Below are positions 12,734-25,594 of a DNA stretch of 64,000 nt, piece after piece. Numbering within the stretch: position 1 is the first letter of the stretch; each line of letters opens with the position of its first letter. The DNA is from Daucus carota subsp. sativus (taxonomy: Eukaryota > Streptophyta > Magnoliopsida > Apiales > Apiaceae), in NCBI RefSeq assembly GCF_001625215.2, contig NC_030385.2, positions 1,047,135 to 1,111,134 of the forward strand, in the 5' to 3' direction. The notes beneath the pieces are model-generated. The model saw only the letters and a list, made by a program, of their open reading frames with translations. It did not search any database and was not told the origin of the DNA. The translations under genes and the position numbers were made by a program.

Positions 12734-13302
12734 CAGGGTGTTCGCGGGTCGGGTTGGGCGGATTATATGTTAAACCCTAACCCAACTCATTTAGTTTGCT
12801 TTTTTTAATTTTTAACCCAACTAAAACTCGGTTTAAATTTCATCGGGTTGGGTCAGTTAGCATTTATTTCGGTTTGGGTCGGCTAGAATAAGTTATTAGA
12901 AAATGAGTGTGAGGTAAGATCACCTAAGTTTGTAATTTCACAAATTTTTCGATACAAGTTAGAGTTCAATATCGAGTTTGTTTACCAATAACTTAGTTCT
13001 TATTAAGCGGAACTGATGATTCGTTCAAACTAGAAATTGTTTCATGCGCTTATTATGAATTTAAGTGAACGACACCTAAAATTGTTTCACTAAAAACAAA
13101 TAAAATATGTGAGAAGTAAATAAAATATGTGGGTCGGGTTAGAATGAGCTGGTTATAGGCAAAATCCTAACCCAATCCATTTAGATCGATTTTAATTTTT
13201 CAAGCCAATCGAAATTCGTTTTAATATTTTGGGTTGGTTTAGGGTTGAGTTGGGTCGGTTAGATCGGTTTGGGCGGGTTTTGGTAACCCATGGGCACCCC
13301 TA
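12734..13302. mobile_element. hAT-like MITE with 8-bp target duplication
   Basis: A 569-bp element flanked by a perfect 8-bp direct repeat GTATTGAT (12726-12733 and 13303-13310). Its termini are CAGGGTGTTCGCGGGTCGGG on the left and the complement of TAGGGGTGCCCATGGGT on the right, an imperfect inverted pair of the hAT type, with subterminal GGGTTGGGT/ACCCAACC words in opposite orientation. No transposase is encoded. It lies about 230 bp upstream of the CHMP1 start codon. Confidence 0.8.
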
Positions 13303-14921
13303 GTATTGATCATTAAATATATTTATTTCAAAATATTTTCGTGAGTTCTCGTCTTTAATATTTAATTCTCCCCGTCTCAGTTAGCTTTTCACATTTTTTC
13401 TTCTTCTTCTTTTTTTTAAGTAGGAACCCGCAGCCGCTACCCTTTGATGCGTACTGGGTAAACTCACGATCACATTTTTCACGTATGTCTTCTTGATTTT
13501 TAATCTTTCGAAATTTTATAATAATAATAAATTTCTATAATATTAATATAATTACAACCATTAAAATATCATTTTTTCTAATTGTATTAAGTAAATATTA
13601 ATACATTACATTAATTTACTCATTTCTCTTAATATTTCACACTTTTTTTATATAATTTATAAAATTTCATGCATATTTTCAAAGAAGTTGAACGGGATGA
13701 CCGAAATATTAAATTAGTGTGTGCTTATTATGGGTGAAATCGAGTCAAATACGTATTGATAACATTATATTCAGATTCGAAATTATAATTACTTGTTCAA
13801 ATTCGATTTAGATTGAATTAAAATGCAATCATTTATAGAGAATTATATTAATATAAATTCTTTTCTTACATATATTATCATAACAGAAAAAGAGGTGAAG
13901 GCTGGTTTGGTTTTGCAAAGAATTCCTTATAACAGTTATCTTATTTTCTATTTATCCGTATAACCTCAAAACAAAGAAATTATACATAACTTATCTGAGT
14001 ATTTTCTACAATTATTTTTAAGTTAACCAAACCATTCTGAATAAATATGATTTAATATTCAAGTGGTAGGACCTGATTGAGCATTGGTATCAATTGTAAA
14101 ATCATATTTGAATTCACTCATTTTTTCTGTAAATAATATATTTTTAATGAGTTAAATCCGATTCGAATCTAAAATATTCGGATTCGTTTCTCATACATGA
14201 TGACCAGTATCTAAAAATTGAAAACTAATATCCGTGCTTTTTAGATGCAAAAAATATCAGATATGATCTTAACTCGACCCAAATCCGCAACCCGATTTAT
14301 TGAGAGAAAACCCGAAAATGACCCGCAAATCACCCGATTGACCTGAAATGGACCCGAAAAGACCTGAAATTAGAATTTCATTTTTAAACACTTCAATTTT
14401 TAGTTTTATTCAATTTTAAGTGATTTTATCTTGAACCGAAATCGACTCGATTGCTGACACGAACACGACCTGTCAAATTGCCACCCCTAAGACCGGTCTA
14501 AATACGAAGGACGCAAGAAACTGTCGTGTTGCGTGTTTGTCCGAGCCCCCCCTTCCTATACGCATCAGGCATCCAGGGAAGAATGGATACAGTACACGAT
14601 ATACCAAGGGAAGTCTACTGAATAAACTTTCAAGAAGTTAGCCACAATAGACGGATGAAACTGAATCCCAGCGGAACTTTTAAAAGACAAGAATCGGATT
14701 CTGATAAACGATTGTTACGACATATTATCAACGAATTTCTCTTCTCTAAGCTATCAAGTTTAAATTTCTGATATGATTCAGGAAACTAAAGCATCTGTCA
14801 ACCAAAAATTGATGACTTATTATAAACTTTACACAACATTCAAAAATAATATGAATGACATAAGAACACAGAAAATTAGCTAACTAGCATGAACAACCTG
14901 GAAAACTATATATATAGCTAA
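13303..14921. other. AT-rich intergenic DNA with MITE relics
   Basis: No gene is visible. From about 13720 to 14220, CGAATC/GATTCG words in opposite orientation suggest a decayed MITE. The segment at about 14255-14492 is listed separately. Confidence 0.45.
14255..14492. repeat. hAT-like MITE end (inverted partner of 8990-9085)
   Basis: Contains repeated acccg/gaccc words and ends in gtcaaattgccacccct, a typical hAT MITE terminus (AGGGGTGGCAATTT on the other strand). The last roughly 95 bp match 8990-9085 in inverted orientation. A left terminus was not located. Confidence 0.5.
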
Positions 14922-15861
14922 CTAGATGGATTTCGGTAAAATTTCCCACAAATGGATTATTTCTTGATCACAATAGCAAGCTTCACATTCTAAGTCAGCA
15001 AACCTTTTCCACATATGGAATGTAGAATTTGCACGTCGGTGCGTTGTGCAACAAATCGGCCTTGCTTTTCCGATCAGGGCAGTATTTTTCACCCACATTG
15101 ATTTTAGCGTTCTTGAAAATCTTTCCCGAATTTCTGCAATTTTCTTTCTTGGCTGTAATTTTTTCATGTTAATAATAATCTTCATTCCCCTTTCTTTATC
15201 TTCACCTCCATGTAGTATCAAGATCAGACCAATCACGAAGGTAGCTTCAAGGTGTCCTGAATTTGCAGCCCTCCTCAAACACTCGATGCCTGAATTTATC
15301 TCCGCCTTCCCAAAATATTGTACCTAAAATTTTGGAATATAATATCAATAACTGAATTAGTATACAATATGATCCTGATAAAACCTCCTCTTTGCACATT
15401 GAGATTTTAGGAGATTTTAGGAGAACTGGTCACTTAATAGCTACTGAAGACAAATACAATAATACAGATGCAACTTACAATTCCATGCCGGTATAAAGCC
15501 TCTGGATTACCCGAATCGATGCAGCGGTCCAGGAAGACTATATGCTGGTTTGATGTCTTTGATGTCCATGGTACTACGTGAAACTTGTCAAGCGAAACAC
15601 GTTTAGATATGTACTTATCATTAACATCGGCAAATTTGTTAAGAGTTCTGCAGCTGCATGAACATATAACAGAGAACTTCAAGTTCAACTAGCACACAAT
15701 ATTATATATTGTTTATTGTGTTAACAGAAATTGTTAGAATACCTGAACTTGGTATTGAACAAGTCATCGAACGAAGATGCTGCTACTCGGGCCACGATTT
15801 CGACGAGTAATTCTGTTGGAATGGAGACTAGTGTGTTTTTCTTCTTGCAAGTTTTCTTCAT
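14922..15861 (-). CDS. F-box protein, At2g35280-like, three exons
   Basis: Exons on the minus strand: 15861-15743, 15653-15479 and 15323-14922. Junctions are GT-AG and the phases join, giving 231 residues. The N-terminus has an F-box with VSIPTELLVEIVARVAASSF and then a helix continuing SCRTLNKFAD across intron 1. The middle has a Sel1-like stretch: NPEALYRHGI across intron 2, then GIECLRRAANSGHLEATFVI. The C-terminal third carries paired cysteines (RPICC and LECEACYC), as in the plant At2g35280-type F-box family. Expected role: substrate-recruiting subunit of an SCF ubiquitin ligase; the target is unknown. Exon 2 has two acceptors six bases apart (CATGCAG and CTGCAG), both in frame. An earlier in-frame ATG at 15882 would add seven residues. 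Confidence 0.8.
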
Positions 15862-17460
15862 GGCTTTAACTTGAACGCCCATCTCTGAGATCAGGAATAA
15901 GACCAGGTTAGGACTATGTATAACCTGGATTAAATTTCTTTTCCTTTTCGAATTCAAGTTTGTATACTTTAAGAAGGTATAACGTGATATTCCTAATGTC
16001 CAAGATTATAAGGACAAAATATAACCCTTATCACTTGAATTATCTCATCAGGCTCAATATATTTTTTAATTTAATCAATAGACTTCGACATAATTACACA
16101 CAACCTATTCTATATCTGGATTTATATAATTTTACCCGATTCCGGATCAGAATATATATTCTAATTTCTAAGCACTCCAAGAACAAGAAGTACAATCAAA
16201 GAATATAGAAAGATTGAGCATATGTTAGTTCATGAAATATGCATTAAACAACTTACCAAATTACTGTCATCGTTCAAACCCTTCGAGCTGAACGTAAAAC
16301 AATTGTATTATCTGTTGATTTAAAAGAAGAATGCCAGACAATATTCTTCCAAAACTTGTTGATTCAAGAATACCGAGATTCGGAGTTTCAAATTCATTGA
16401 TTATTGATGGTACTAAATATCGGATTTGAGAGAAAATTATCTCCAAACAAGCTTGTTCATTCAAAAACAAAGACCCCTTACTACTATTGAGAAGTAGCAA
16501 TATAAACTGAAAAATGCAAATCCGCAAATCCTGATGAGGAAAGAATATCAGATAGTTTCTTTCTTTATCAGATAATTTAACTTCTAGAAATTAAATAAAC
16601 ATAGCAGCTGGAAATTAAATAAAGGATCTGCTTATGTAACTTGTCATATAGGAGTACTTGCATATAATTCAATGCAATATTATTTATGGTATCCACATCA
16701 TAATTATGTGTTTCTACTTACAGAAATTATGAAAGAAAGGAACATGAAGAGGTATACCAGACATGCACTCTTTGAAGTATTCATACCTCCATAATTTACA
16801 CATATTTTAAGTATTATAATATAGTTCATAATTTATTTTTTGAATTTTGTTTATCTAATAAAAGTTTAATTATTAAATTTCAATATAAAGAATTTGAGAG
16901 ACAATGTATAAAGCTACTATTTTATGCTGTTATAAAATATGTGAAAGCAACTATTATTTTGAAGACGGGGAAAATATTTTTCCACTCTTTTCTAAGAACA
17001 CAAGTATCTTTCCATTATAATTTTTATTACCAATTTATGTCGAGAAATACCTCCCGAACTGGACAAAAGGTTACTAATTTACTATTTATAAAGGAGTACG
17101 AAACAAGGCCACACCTTAATCCATAGATAATTGCACTAAATACAAAAAAACAAATGATTTTAACTGCAAAGAGATGAAAAAACCTTAGAGTGAAACATAT
17201 ATACTACTTAGAAAGATTGGACATGTGTATCATAAGATGTGAGCTACTAATTTTTTTTGTATCAAAGATGAAATCATTTGATATAATACTATATATGTCT
17301 GTTCAGATATGATGAGGTTTCAGATGTATATATCTAGTCCCATATTCATGGGAAAAGATTAAGCAATTTACACTATAATAAAGATGGTGCCATCATAATG
17401 AAACAGCAAAGATGATGTTTCAAGTGGCAAAGGCCAAAAGAATTCTTCGGTGGAGATGAT
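15862..17460. other. Intergenic DNA with a possible F-box tail relic
   Basis: No intact gene. At 16231-16300 about 50 bp resemble the 3' end of the F-box genes further right: a tail reading QLEGFER followed by a stop and by the GTAAGTTGTTTAATGCAT donor block. The upstream frame (to about 16527) does not resemble the rest of an F-box protein. The remainder is AT-rich. Confidence 0.4.
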
Positions 17461-19911
17461 TCAGCACGGAGACACAGCCTTACTGCGAATTCTGCTTGAT
17501 CGCCTTACTGGAGTTGGACTTGATGTACTACTCACTTTCCCACCTTCGGTTTGCTGCATAAGTATAGAATATAGGCCAGTTAAAAGTATTCAGAAAGTAG
17601 GTAAAACATATGCTCATGAGCTGAAGAATGCCTATACCATTGCAAAAGGACGCTAATAACTTTACCTCTTTTTTAGAAAAACTCTTTTTCTTTTGTGATG
17701 AAGTAGACGCTGCATTGGAGAGACCTGGCTGTGGTGAATAACTTTGATTCTCAACGATAGGGTCCTTGCTCAGTGAGATTTGCGTATAAAGATGATTGTT
17801 GCCATTCTTCACTCCAGAGTCTAGAACCCTTCTCCTTTTAATACTCCTGAAAGAACGGTTTGCCTCTCCTCCAATTACAAGCTCTCCAAGCAACTCAACT
17901 GTAGGAGCCTGGCTCCGCCTGCTAAACTCTTCTGCTTCTACTTTCATTGGGGAAAATGGCGCTGTTGAAGGACTAACAGCAGATTCAATCCTTTTCATCT
18001 TCTCTTCTTTCGTGCCACATATTGCATTGCTGTTTTGAATCCGATTAGCTGCTTTAGCAGTTTCAGCATTCTGATGGTGTGTGTCCAGAGGCAAATAATC
18101 TTCTTTGCCACTGTTGTTTCGTGTAGGGCAAGAATATTTACTACCAGTTTTCCTTTTCCTTGCCCGATAAAGAAATCCCAAAGCAGCGATTATGCTCAAA
18201 GATACAGCAAGAACAAGAACTTTAAACTGTAATATGATATCTTTACTTTCCATCATCACATTTTCCGCATTCATATCAGTGCTAGGCTCGATTATAGGAA
18301 GCAAATCTTCTTGAAATGATTCAAATACTTCTAAGATTTCAGCACCCTGCATCTGGTCAAAAGCCTCCTCAGTACTTTCCATTTCCTGAACCCTTTTGCA
18401 TTCAGTTGCGCTAGAATCCAAGGTTTCAGCTTTGCTATCAACCACTGCGATATCAGTATTAGCTCCACTTATTATTGGTTCTGCCTCCACTTTGCGAATC
18501 GATTCAACACTGTAAACATCTTCAGATTTCTCAATTGTTGCTTCAGGCAATCCAACAGCACTATCCACCACACCATTACCATAACCATTCACATCAGTGC
18601 TAGGCTCAATTTTAGGAAGCAAATCTTCTCGAAAATATTCAAAAATTTCTACAGTTTCAGCACCCTGGACCTGGTTGAAAGCCTCCTCAGTGCTTCTCAT
18701 TTCCTGATCAGCTTCGCTATCAACCACTTTATCATCAGTATTAGCTTCACTTTTTCTAGGGTCTTCCCACTGTAATGTAGCAGAAGCTTCCGCTTTGCTC
18801 ATCAACCAATCATTGTAAGCATCTTCAGATTTCTCGGTTGATACTCCAGGCAATCCAACAGTACTATCCCACAGTCCATTACCAGTTCCATGGCCTACAA
18901 AAATACCTATTTCTGCAAACTCATTATCAATTATATCTTGTTGTGTTACCAAATCCAGCCAACTAATGTGAGACTCCTCTGCTTTCCCATACTTGACTTC
19001 GAATCCACTGTTAGAATACTCCTTTCTTATTGCACTTTCTTCATGTACAGTACTCTGATTCACAAACTCACCTCTAAATTCCCAAACAACCTCTTGAATC
19101 AGTGAAGGATCAGGGGAATTCATGCTGTATATAAAGGAAGTCGATAGAATTAAAGAACCCAAAACCAGCAAAAATTTCAGAATCCTTAATAAGCCCCAAC
19201 ACTTATTCCCCTCAAACTCTTCACTCCCCTCCAAATCCTCCACGTCTTCATCTTCGTAATCATCACACTCATCATCAGTCTTCACCAATTCTACATCCTC
19301 TTTCTTCACACAAACTTCTTCAAATATCCTTTCTTCCACCACTTCCCCAGACTCAAAAGAACTACGAGTACTAACAAAATCCAACCCATCTTTTATCTCC
19401 CCGATTTCATTTTCTTCGCACAGAAAGATCCTGCGCTTCTTATTCGGATTATACCGCAGGAATTTAGGCCTAGGAGAAAGATAATTGGTCAAAGGATCAT
19501 AAGGTTTCTCCCTTAAAGACGAATCACCATCAAACCTATTCTGCTTATCATCACAATCAGTATCAGGACAAGAAGAAAATCGAACGGAACAAGCAGAACC
19601 AACCAAGGATTTTGGCGACATACAAAAAGTAAACCCCTCATTTCTATCAGCCAAGATTTTCTTTCTTGGAACTAAAGCAGCAGCCTTTGTAGCTGCAGAT
19701 ATAGTTGGTGACATGTAGTGCTTCCTCACAATTTTCTTAGAGTTCTCTAATTTAGGGCTACCACTTTCATCATTTTCATTATTTTCCCCTGCACAATTTA
19801 TATTACAATTTTTTCTCAATACAATTCTAAACCCTTGAATACAACACTACCAAGATACTTCAATATTAAGGTCATATAAAAAAAAATCAAGAAAACCCAT
19901 TTGTGTGTGTC

Positions 19912-19942
<31 letters not shown>

Positions 19943-20080
19943 TTGAGAGAGAGAGAGAGGGAGAGAGAGGGAGAGAGAGGGGAGAGAGAGGGGAGAGAGA
20001 GAGGGAGAGAGAGAGAAGAGGGAGAGAGACATACCAAATGGGCTTGACAATGTGAGACCCTTAACAGGAGAATCATCCAT
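17461..20080 (-). CDS. Two-pass membrane protein of unknown function, three exons
   Basis: Exons on the minus strand: 20080-20035, 19833-17666 and 17553-17461; the joined length is divisible by three and encodes 768 residues. The N-terminus MDDSPVKGLTLSSPFG joins FRIVLR, followed by YMSPTISAATKAAALVPRKK and a PLTNYLSPRPKFLRYNP block, a combination I associate with an uncharacterised plant family (At1g16630-like). An acidic tract precedes the first membrane helix (about 229-251, LLRILKFLLVLGSLILSTSF). The second helix is at about 551-572 (VLVLAVSLSIIAALGFLY), followed by RARKRK. Between them residues about 338-431 and 439-536 are a tandem duplication (DSTVGLPG to EPSTDVN, and DSAVGLPE to EPSTDMN). 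The C-terminus has TPVRRSSRIRSKAV, a basic tail. Function is unknown; the layout suggests both ends in the cytosol. Confidence 0.85.
19905..20029. repeat. (GA)n-rich microsatellite filling intron 1 of the membrane-protein gene
   Basis: An interrupted GA/GGGA tract. On the coding strand it is a CT tract beginning right after the exon 1 donor (GTATGT) and occupying about 120 of the 201 intron bases. Confidence 0.95.
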
Positions 20081-23000
20081 CTTTTCTTAGAGCTATCTTG
20101 TTTATTCTTGTTTTAATTACTTTCAAGGTTTCAAAGAAACTGCAGAACAGAGATATAAAATCTCACCTTCAGACTCTTTGAATACTAAAACCCCAGCGAA
20201 TTTTTCTCTACATTTAGCGTCGGACTGTAACGGCTACTACTAAATTGTTTTTCTTTATCGGGCTTAAATAAAACAGAACACTTTTGATAACGGGCTGCCG
20301 TTCCATCTACATAACCGGTGAAGATTTTATAATCAGGCCCATCCTTTTCTTTAATAATTTCTTTAATAATTTTAGGTTTTTTTTAACTTTTTAACTATGA
20401 TAAAGCCATAGGGATAATTTAGCGTTTCATTCTACTTGCAGTTACTTAAAGAAAAAATAGATTTTTTTTATCACCCAACTTATTTTATCTTTAGAAACTT
20501 ACTAGTCAACCAAATTGTTTTTCTTTTTACTCAATAATGTTAGGTTTAGATTTTTTTTCCCACTAACCCAAGTTAAGATTTGATTACCATGATAATATTT
20601 TGTATCATCATTAGTAGACGATGTAATATTTTGATGAGGTGGGGTAGGTTTATATCTTTATATATATATCAATATTAACATAAAATGAGCTGATAAAAAA
20701 TTTAAAATCGGAAAAAATCGTAATTAGAATTCTAAAATTCATTAAATCATCAATATGAAATCAATGACTTCAAACATTTCATCCTCCTGGATAAGATAAA
20801 GTGAGTGATAGATGCATCCTTTTTTACTATTAAACTTTCAATCCACTAGTTCAACCAAAGATCGATCTCTTTTAAATTTATCTTCATAAATTTTAGTAAC
20901 TTTATCTTATTACAATTTTCAAGATAAAAATAAATAAATAGATAGGAAAACTTAATCTTCGATAATTGTCCTCTACAATGCATCATTTTATGTTACTATT
21001 ACACTCTCTCTCCCTCTCATTTGTTTATAGTTTTTCTACTCTCATTTGTTTATAGTTTTTTCTACTAATTAGCACGTACTTTAAAACTCTTATAAAACAT
21101 AGTGTTATTGATTATTTTTTAGATTTTTTTGTGTGTATAAAAATTCAAACACTAAAATTTTATTCGGAAGAAAAAAATAAAATAATATATGAAACTACAT
21201 CTTTTAGAATACGAAAATGCATGTCAAATTCTTATCACCGAAGGTAAATGACCTTGGGAACATAAAAAGTACTGTATATAAAGATATAAACATATATCAA
21301 ATCATCAAAATATACAAACTACCATTATATTTTAACAATACTACAAAGAATTAAAATAATGCTAATAATCAAATCCGAACCTAATCTTAGTGGCAAAAAA
21401 AATTTGAACATAACATTAGTAAGTAAAATAAGAAAATTTGTCCTTAAGTGGTAAGTTTCCAAAGAAACAATAAATTGAGTGATAAAAAAAATCATTTTTC
21501 CTTAAAAGATTTTAGTTTAACGATTCTGGAAAAAGTTTGAACATAAATTTACTTCTTATATAGAAATTTAATTTATAAGTCAAGTTTTATTAACTTTTGG
21601 TATTCAAAAAAGTCAAGTTTCCTCGAATATTATTAATATTTCTTGAAGTATTGAAGTCCTCGATTATAATATAATCTAATGATCCACATTATCTTGCATT
21701 CAAATTTTATTTACTCCCTCCCTCCTTCTTTCAAATTTTATTTACTCCCTCCCTCTCTCACACACACACACACAAACAAGTAATTTTGAACTGTTACATT
21801 AAAATATCATTTTAGGAGTTTGGGTTGCTTTATCGTTATGACTTTTTATTGTTCTCCATTTTTATAGATATATTGAGCATGTTTGGTCAAGTGTTTTTTT
21901 CTAAAATCTAAGAATTTATTTTAAAATAAATATTTTAATAACTTTTTCAGATATAAATGTTAATGAGATGTTTTATATTTTTTATATAGCCAAAACAATA
22001 AAAATTTATTTTATGAAAATGAAACTCTGTGTATTTTTTAAGAAATAAGTCCTTATTCATGAAAAATAAGCAAAACCATTATAATACGGGTTTAACACTA
22101 TGAACCTTTTAATTTTATTTCTTCTAATTATCAATCCAAGTTGATTAACTTCAAATTTTTGGAAAGTAATCTTTTAAAATTATTATAATATGAACATATA
22201 TAAGTTAACTTACTATCATCGGTCACAATCATGTATAATATGAATTTTAAGTATGAATTTTTCTGTATATTACCTTCATTATGATTTTATAAGCTTCTAC
22301 ACTTTAAAGAATATAGTATTCTTACATTTATCTTAATCACAAAATAGTAGCTACTTTGTTGAAGCTCGTGTACCCCTAATTTTTTTTTAATAAATTGTCA
22401 CGTGATTTTTCAACGAAGATGTTGTCTCCCTAACGCAGATTTTTTTACATAAACTTTTTGAAACTAAAACCGATATTTATATACTCATAAAAAAATTTCA
22501 TCGTCTCACTTTTCGAGGTTGTGATCATCCAAGAGTGAAATACAATGTTGGTGTTCACAATTCCACTTATATCGAATCGTAATACAAATAATACATATTG
22601 ATCAAACAATTCATTCTATTGATCTTCAAATTGTGAAACGGTCAATAATTTGTACACATGATTTGAAATTGTTTCAGATTAGTGGATGATTTTTATACAG
22701 AACTGTTATATTCATATTAAATTTATTATATATTTGTCAAGAATTATAAAACAAATTTTATATGTCAATAGTCTTGCAATTGCATTTTCAATAGTAATGC
22801 CAAGTAAATATGATGAATTGATATAACTAATTTAACAGAATATTATAGGACTTAATAATTTAAATAGAACGATGTCAAAGTAATAATTTTAACAGGATTC
22901 TATAGAATTAGAATTTAATTTTTTGAACAAATTTCAGGTTGTGATTTCCCGCTCGAAATTGAGTGGCGGAATAACATGTCATTGATTTTAGGTGTTTAAA

Positions 23001-25594
23001 TTTGACGGCATTAGTTGTCCGACCATAGTTCAAGCTGTCGAAATTATATGTACACCGAATTTATGTCGAAATTTAAAAGTTAGACTAAACACTGTCGAAA
23101 TTACAATTTTGTAATGTATTTGACAGTGTTTATTTAAATACAAATTCAAAGTTTTTGGTTAGCTTTAGGCGGTATTCCCCCTTTTGAAATTGAGAGGCAG
23201 GAAAACACCCTCTTGCATATGTCAAAAAATATTTTGATAATGAAAATATGTTATCGAAATTAAAATTGTATTCAGCAATTTCATTATTTTATAATCGACG
23301 ATTTAAATCCTACGGCCCTTAATTGCGACATGATTTCTTTGAAGTTATTTTGGGGCGAAATTAAGTTGTTGTATTTAGTAGTTACTACTCATGTAAGAGA
23401 AATATGGTAAATTTGGGTTGAAAGCAGAGAAATTTTTGTTGCCACAATATATGAAAAGCTAGAAGAACAATATAAACTATGGAACATACAGTCCCCTAGA
23501 ACATAGTGTCACCACACTTCAACCGTTATTTGAGAATTGCATGGATAAAAACTTGAACGCCAAGTGCTAAATTCCCTGTTAGTCTCCAGTTAGCCTGATG
23601 TTGGATTTGTAAAGGCTACAACCATGTCAAATTGTTTTTCATTTGAGGAATAGACTATATTCAGACTCAAATATATCTAAAACAGCAGGATAGTTTACGA
23701 TCGCACCGCATACAACAAGGCCAATGTCATAATATCTCACAATCAAACTAACTGAAAAGCCAATGTTTCCGAAAAACAAGCAAAAGACAGCTATTTTAAT
23801 ACCAACTCTTCCAAACTCCCTCCTCGAATCGAAATGCAGAAATATCCCCTTCATCGCCACAAGCAGACATTATAGCTGGATTAACTACAAAGCAACATGT
23901 ACCATTTTCAAAGGATCAAGACAACAACAAAGAAAGAGTATCATAATGAGGCCACTTTGATCAACATAAAGAGGGAGGAATAAACAGAGAAACAATCTAA
24001 AGTTAAATGAAAAAATCAACATACTGCCTCATTATCTTCAAAGATTTACCAGAACACAGTAAAAGCTTCCTGAGGTTCTCAGCGTCCAAAATTATCTTCA
24101 GATGAACATTTTGCTAAGAAAACGTGAAGACAACTTTCTGGCCGCAGACAAAGTTCTCAGGGCATTAAATGATTTACTTCTTGGATTCGCTAATACTTTA
24201 ACGTCGAGTGGATGAACAACAATGTACTTATAATTTAATCTACTTATTAATTAGATATCTACTAATAACAATTTAATAGTGGATCCCGAAGACGTACCCA
24301 AACATAGGTTTGTGTGAATGGCAGGACATGGAATAGACCAATAGCATAACAATTGGCCAGCAAACTTCGAGAAGTTACTAACTGATCAGCATCTACATCT
24401 CTCAGCTCGAAGTCTGCCAAGTACTAGCTAGCTAGACTGGCTTTTCATCTAATTGAAGATGGTTTACAAAAGCATATTTCCAATTTTTATTTTTCAAGTT
24501 TCTTTTTCCTTTCAGGATCCAATTTACCAAGAATGACAGTGGTAGCAGCACAAGAATCCAGTTCAGGAGGGAGGAATATTATATTCAAGGTACTCCCCAG
24601 TTATAAATAGGGAGGAAAGCAAGTGAAGAGTAAGTAAACTTATATAACTTTCACTCTTATTTGTGCTCCCGAGTTTTTTAGAGGAACGAAAGCAAGTGAA
24701 AATGAATGCAATTATAACATAGTTTCGCTCCAAATCTTTCACTCCACAAGTGGGATGAGAGTGAAAGCCCATTTGCTTTCACTTACATTCCCTTGCTTTT
24801 TCTCCCCTAAAAAAACTGATCAGGAGCAGGACCTTAATAACAATTGCAATCCAAAACATACAAGGAAATGAAATTGACCTTTTATTTCTATATATTTTAT
24901 TAGAGAACCCAAAATTTGTATAAAGTCACACACTTAAGTATTTAATAGGCTTCAGAGCCTACTAAATAATGGAAACTTTCTAGCAGCAAGCAAACTCACA
25001 TCATCAAGTACTGGTTACATATCATACATACTAAGATTACGCAGGCAAATCTCAGGGTATGCCACAGGGAAGTGCGAAACATTGTTCCGCCAGGGGCTTA
25101 AGAAACCCCGACCAAGAATTAAATAAAATTAGAAGTGACATAAAAACTATATATATATAAGCACCCCTCTAAAAAAATTTAGTAGTCACAGATTTAACAT
25201 GTATGACCTTATATATGACATTGAGAACTACTAACTTTTGGGAAAAACAATTTTATGTTAATTAAGCCCGATGTTTATGAAATCCTGGATCCGCCACTGC
25301 AAGTGGCTCCTTTGCAGCCTGAAGTGGAAAAAGCAAAACCAGAAAAGTGCTGGGGGAGGTGGGGGATGAGCCTTAACTTGAGTGCCCTTTATTAATCCAT
25401 CAGTTAGATCCGGAAATAAACCAACAAACAATTAAAACAATCAAACATATTTAGGGTAACTCTCTTATCGGTTGACAAAGCAAGTTCATCATATCTAAGC
25501 AAAAATTCTTCGCAATGTACATAAACAGATTTAGCATACTTGGAAACTTAAAACAATATTAGTATTTAAAAGATGCATTAAACAACTTACCACA
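20081..25594. other. AT-rich intergenic DNA leading into the F-box array
   Basis: The first 150 bp should include the promoter and leader of the membrane-protein gene, but I see no clear TATA box. A duplicated word (ttcaaattttatttactccc) occurs near 21700-21745, before a short CA tract. From about 22083 onward the sequence is paralogous to 32625 onward. No gene is supported; the open frames at 23639-23960 and 24563-24772 lie in duplicated non-coding flank and resemble nothing. Confidence 0.5.
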
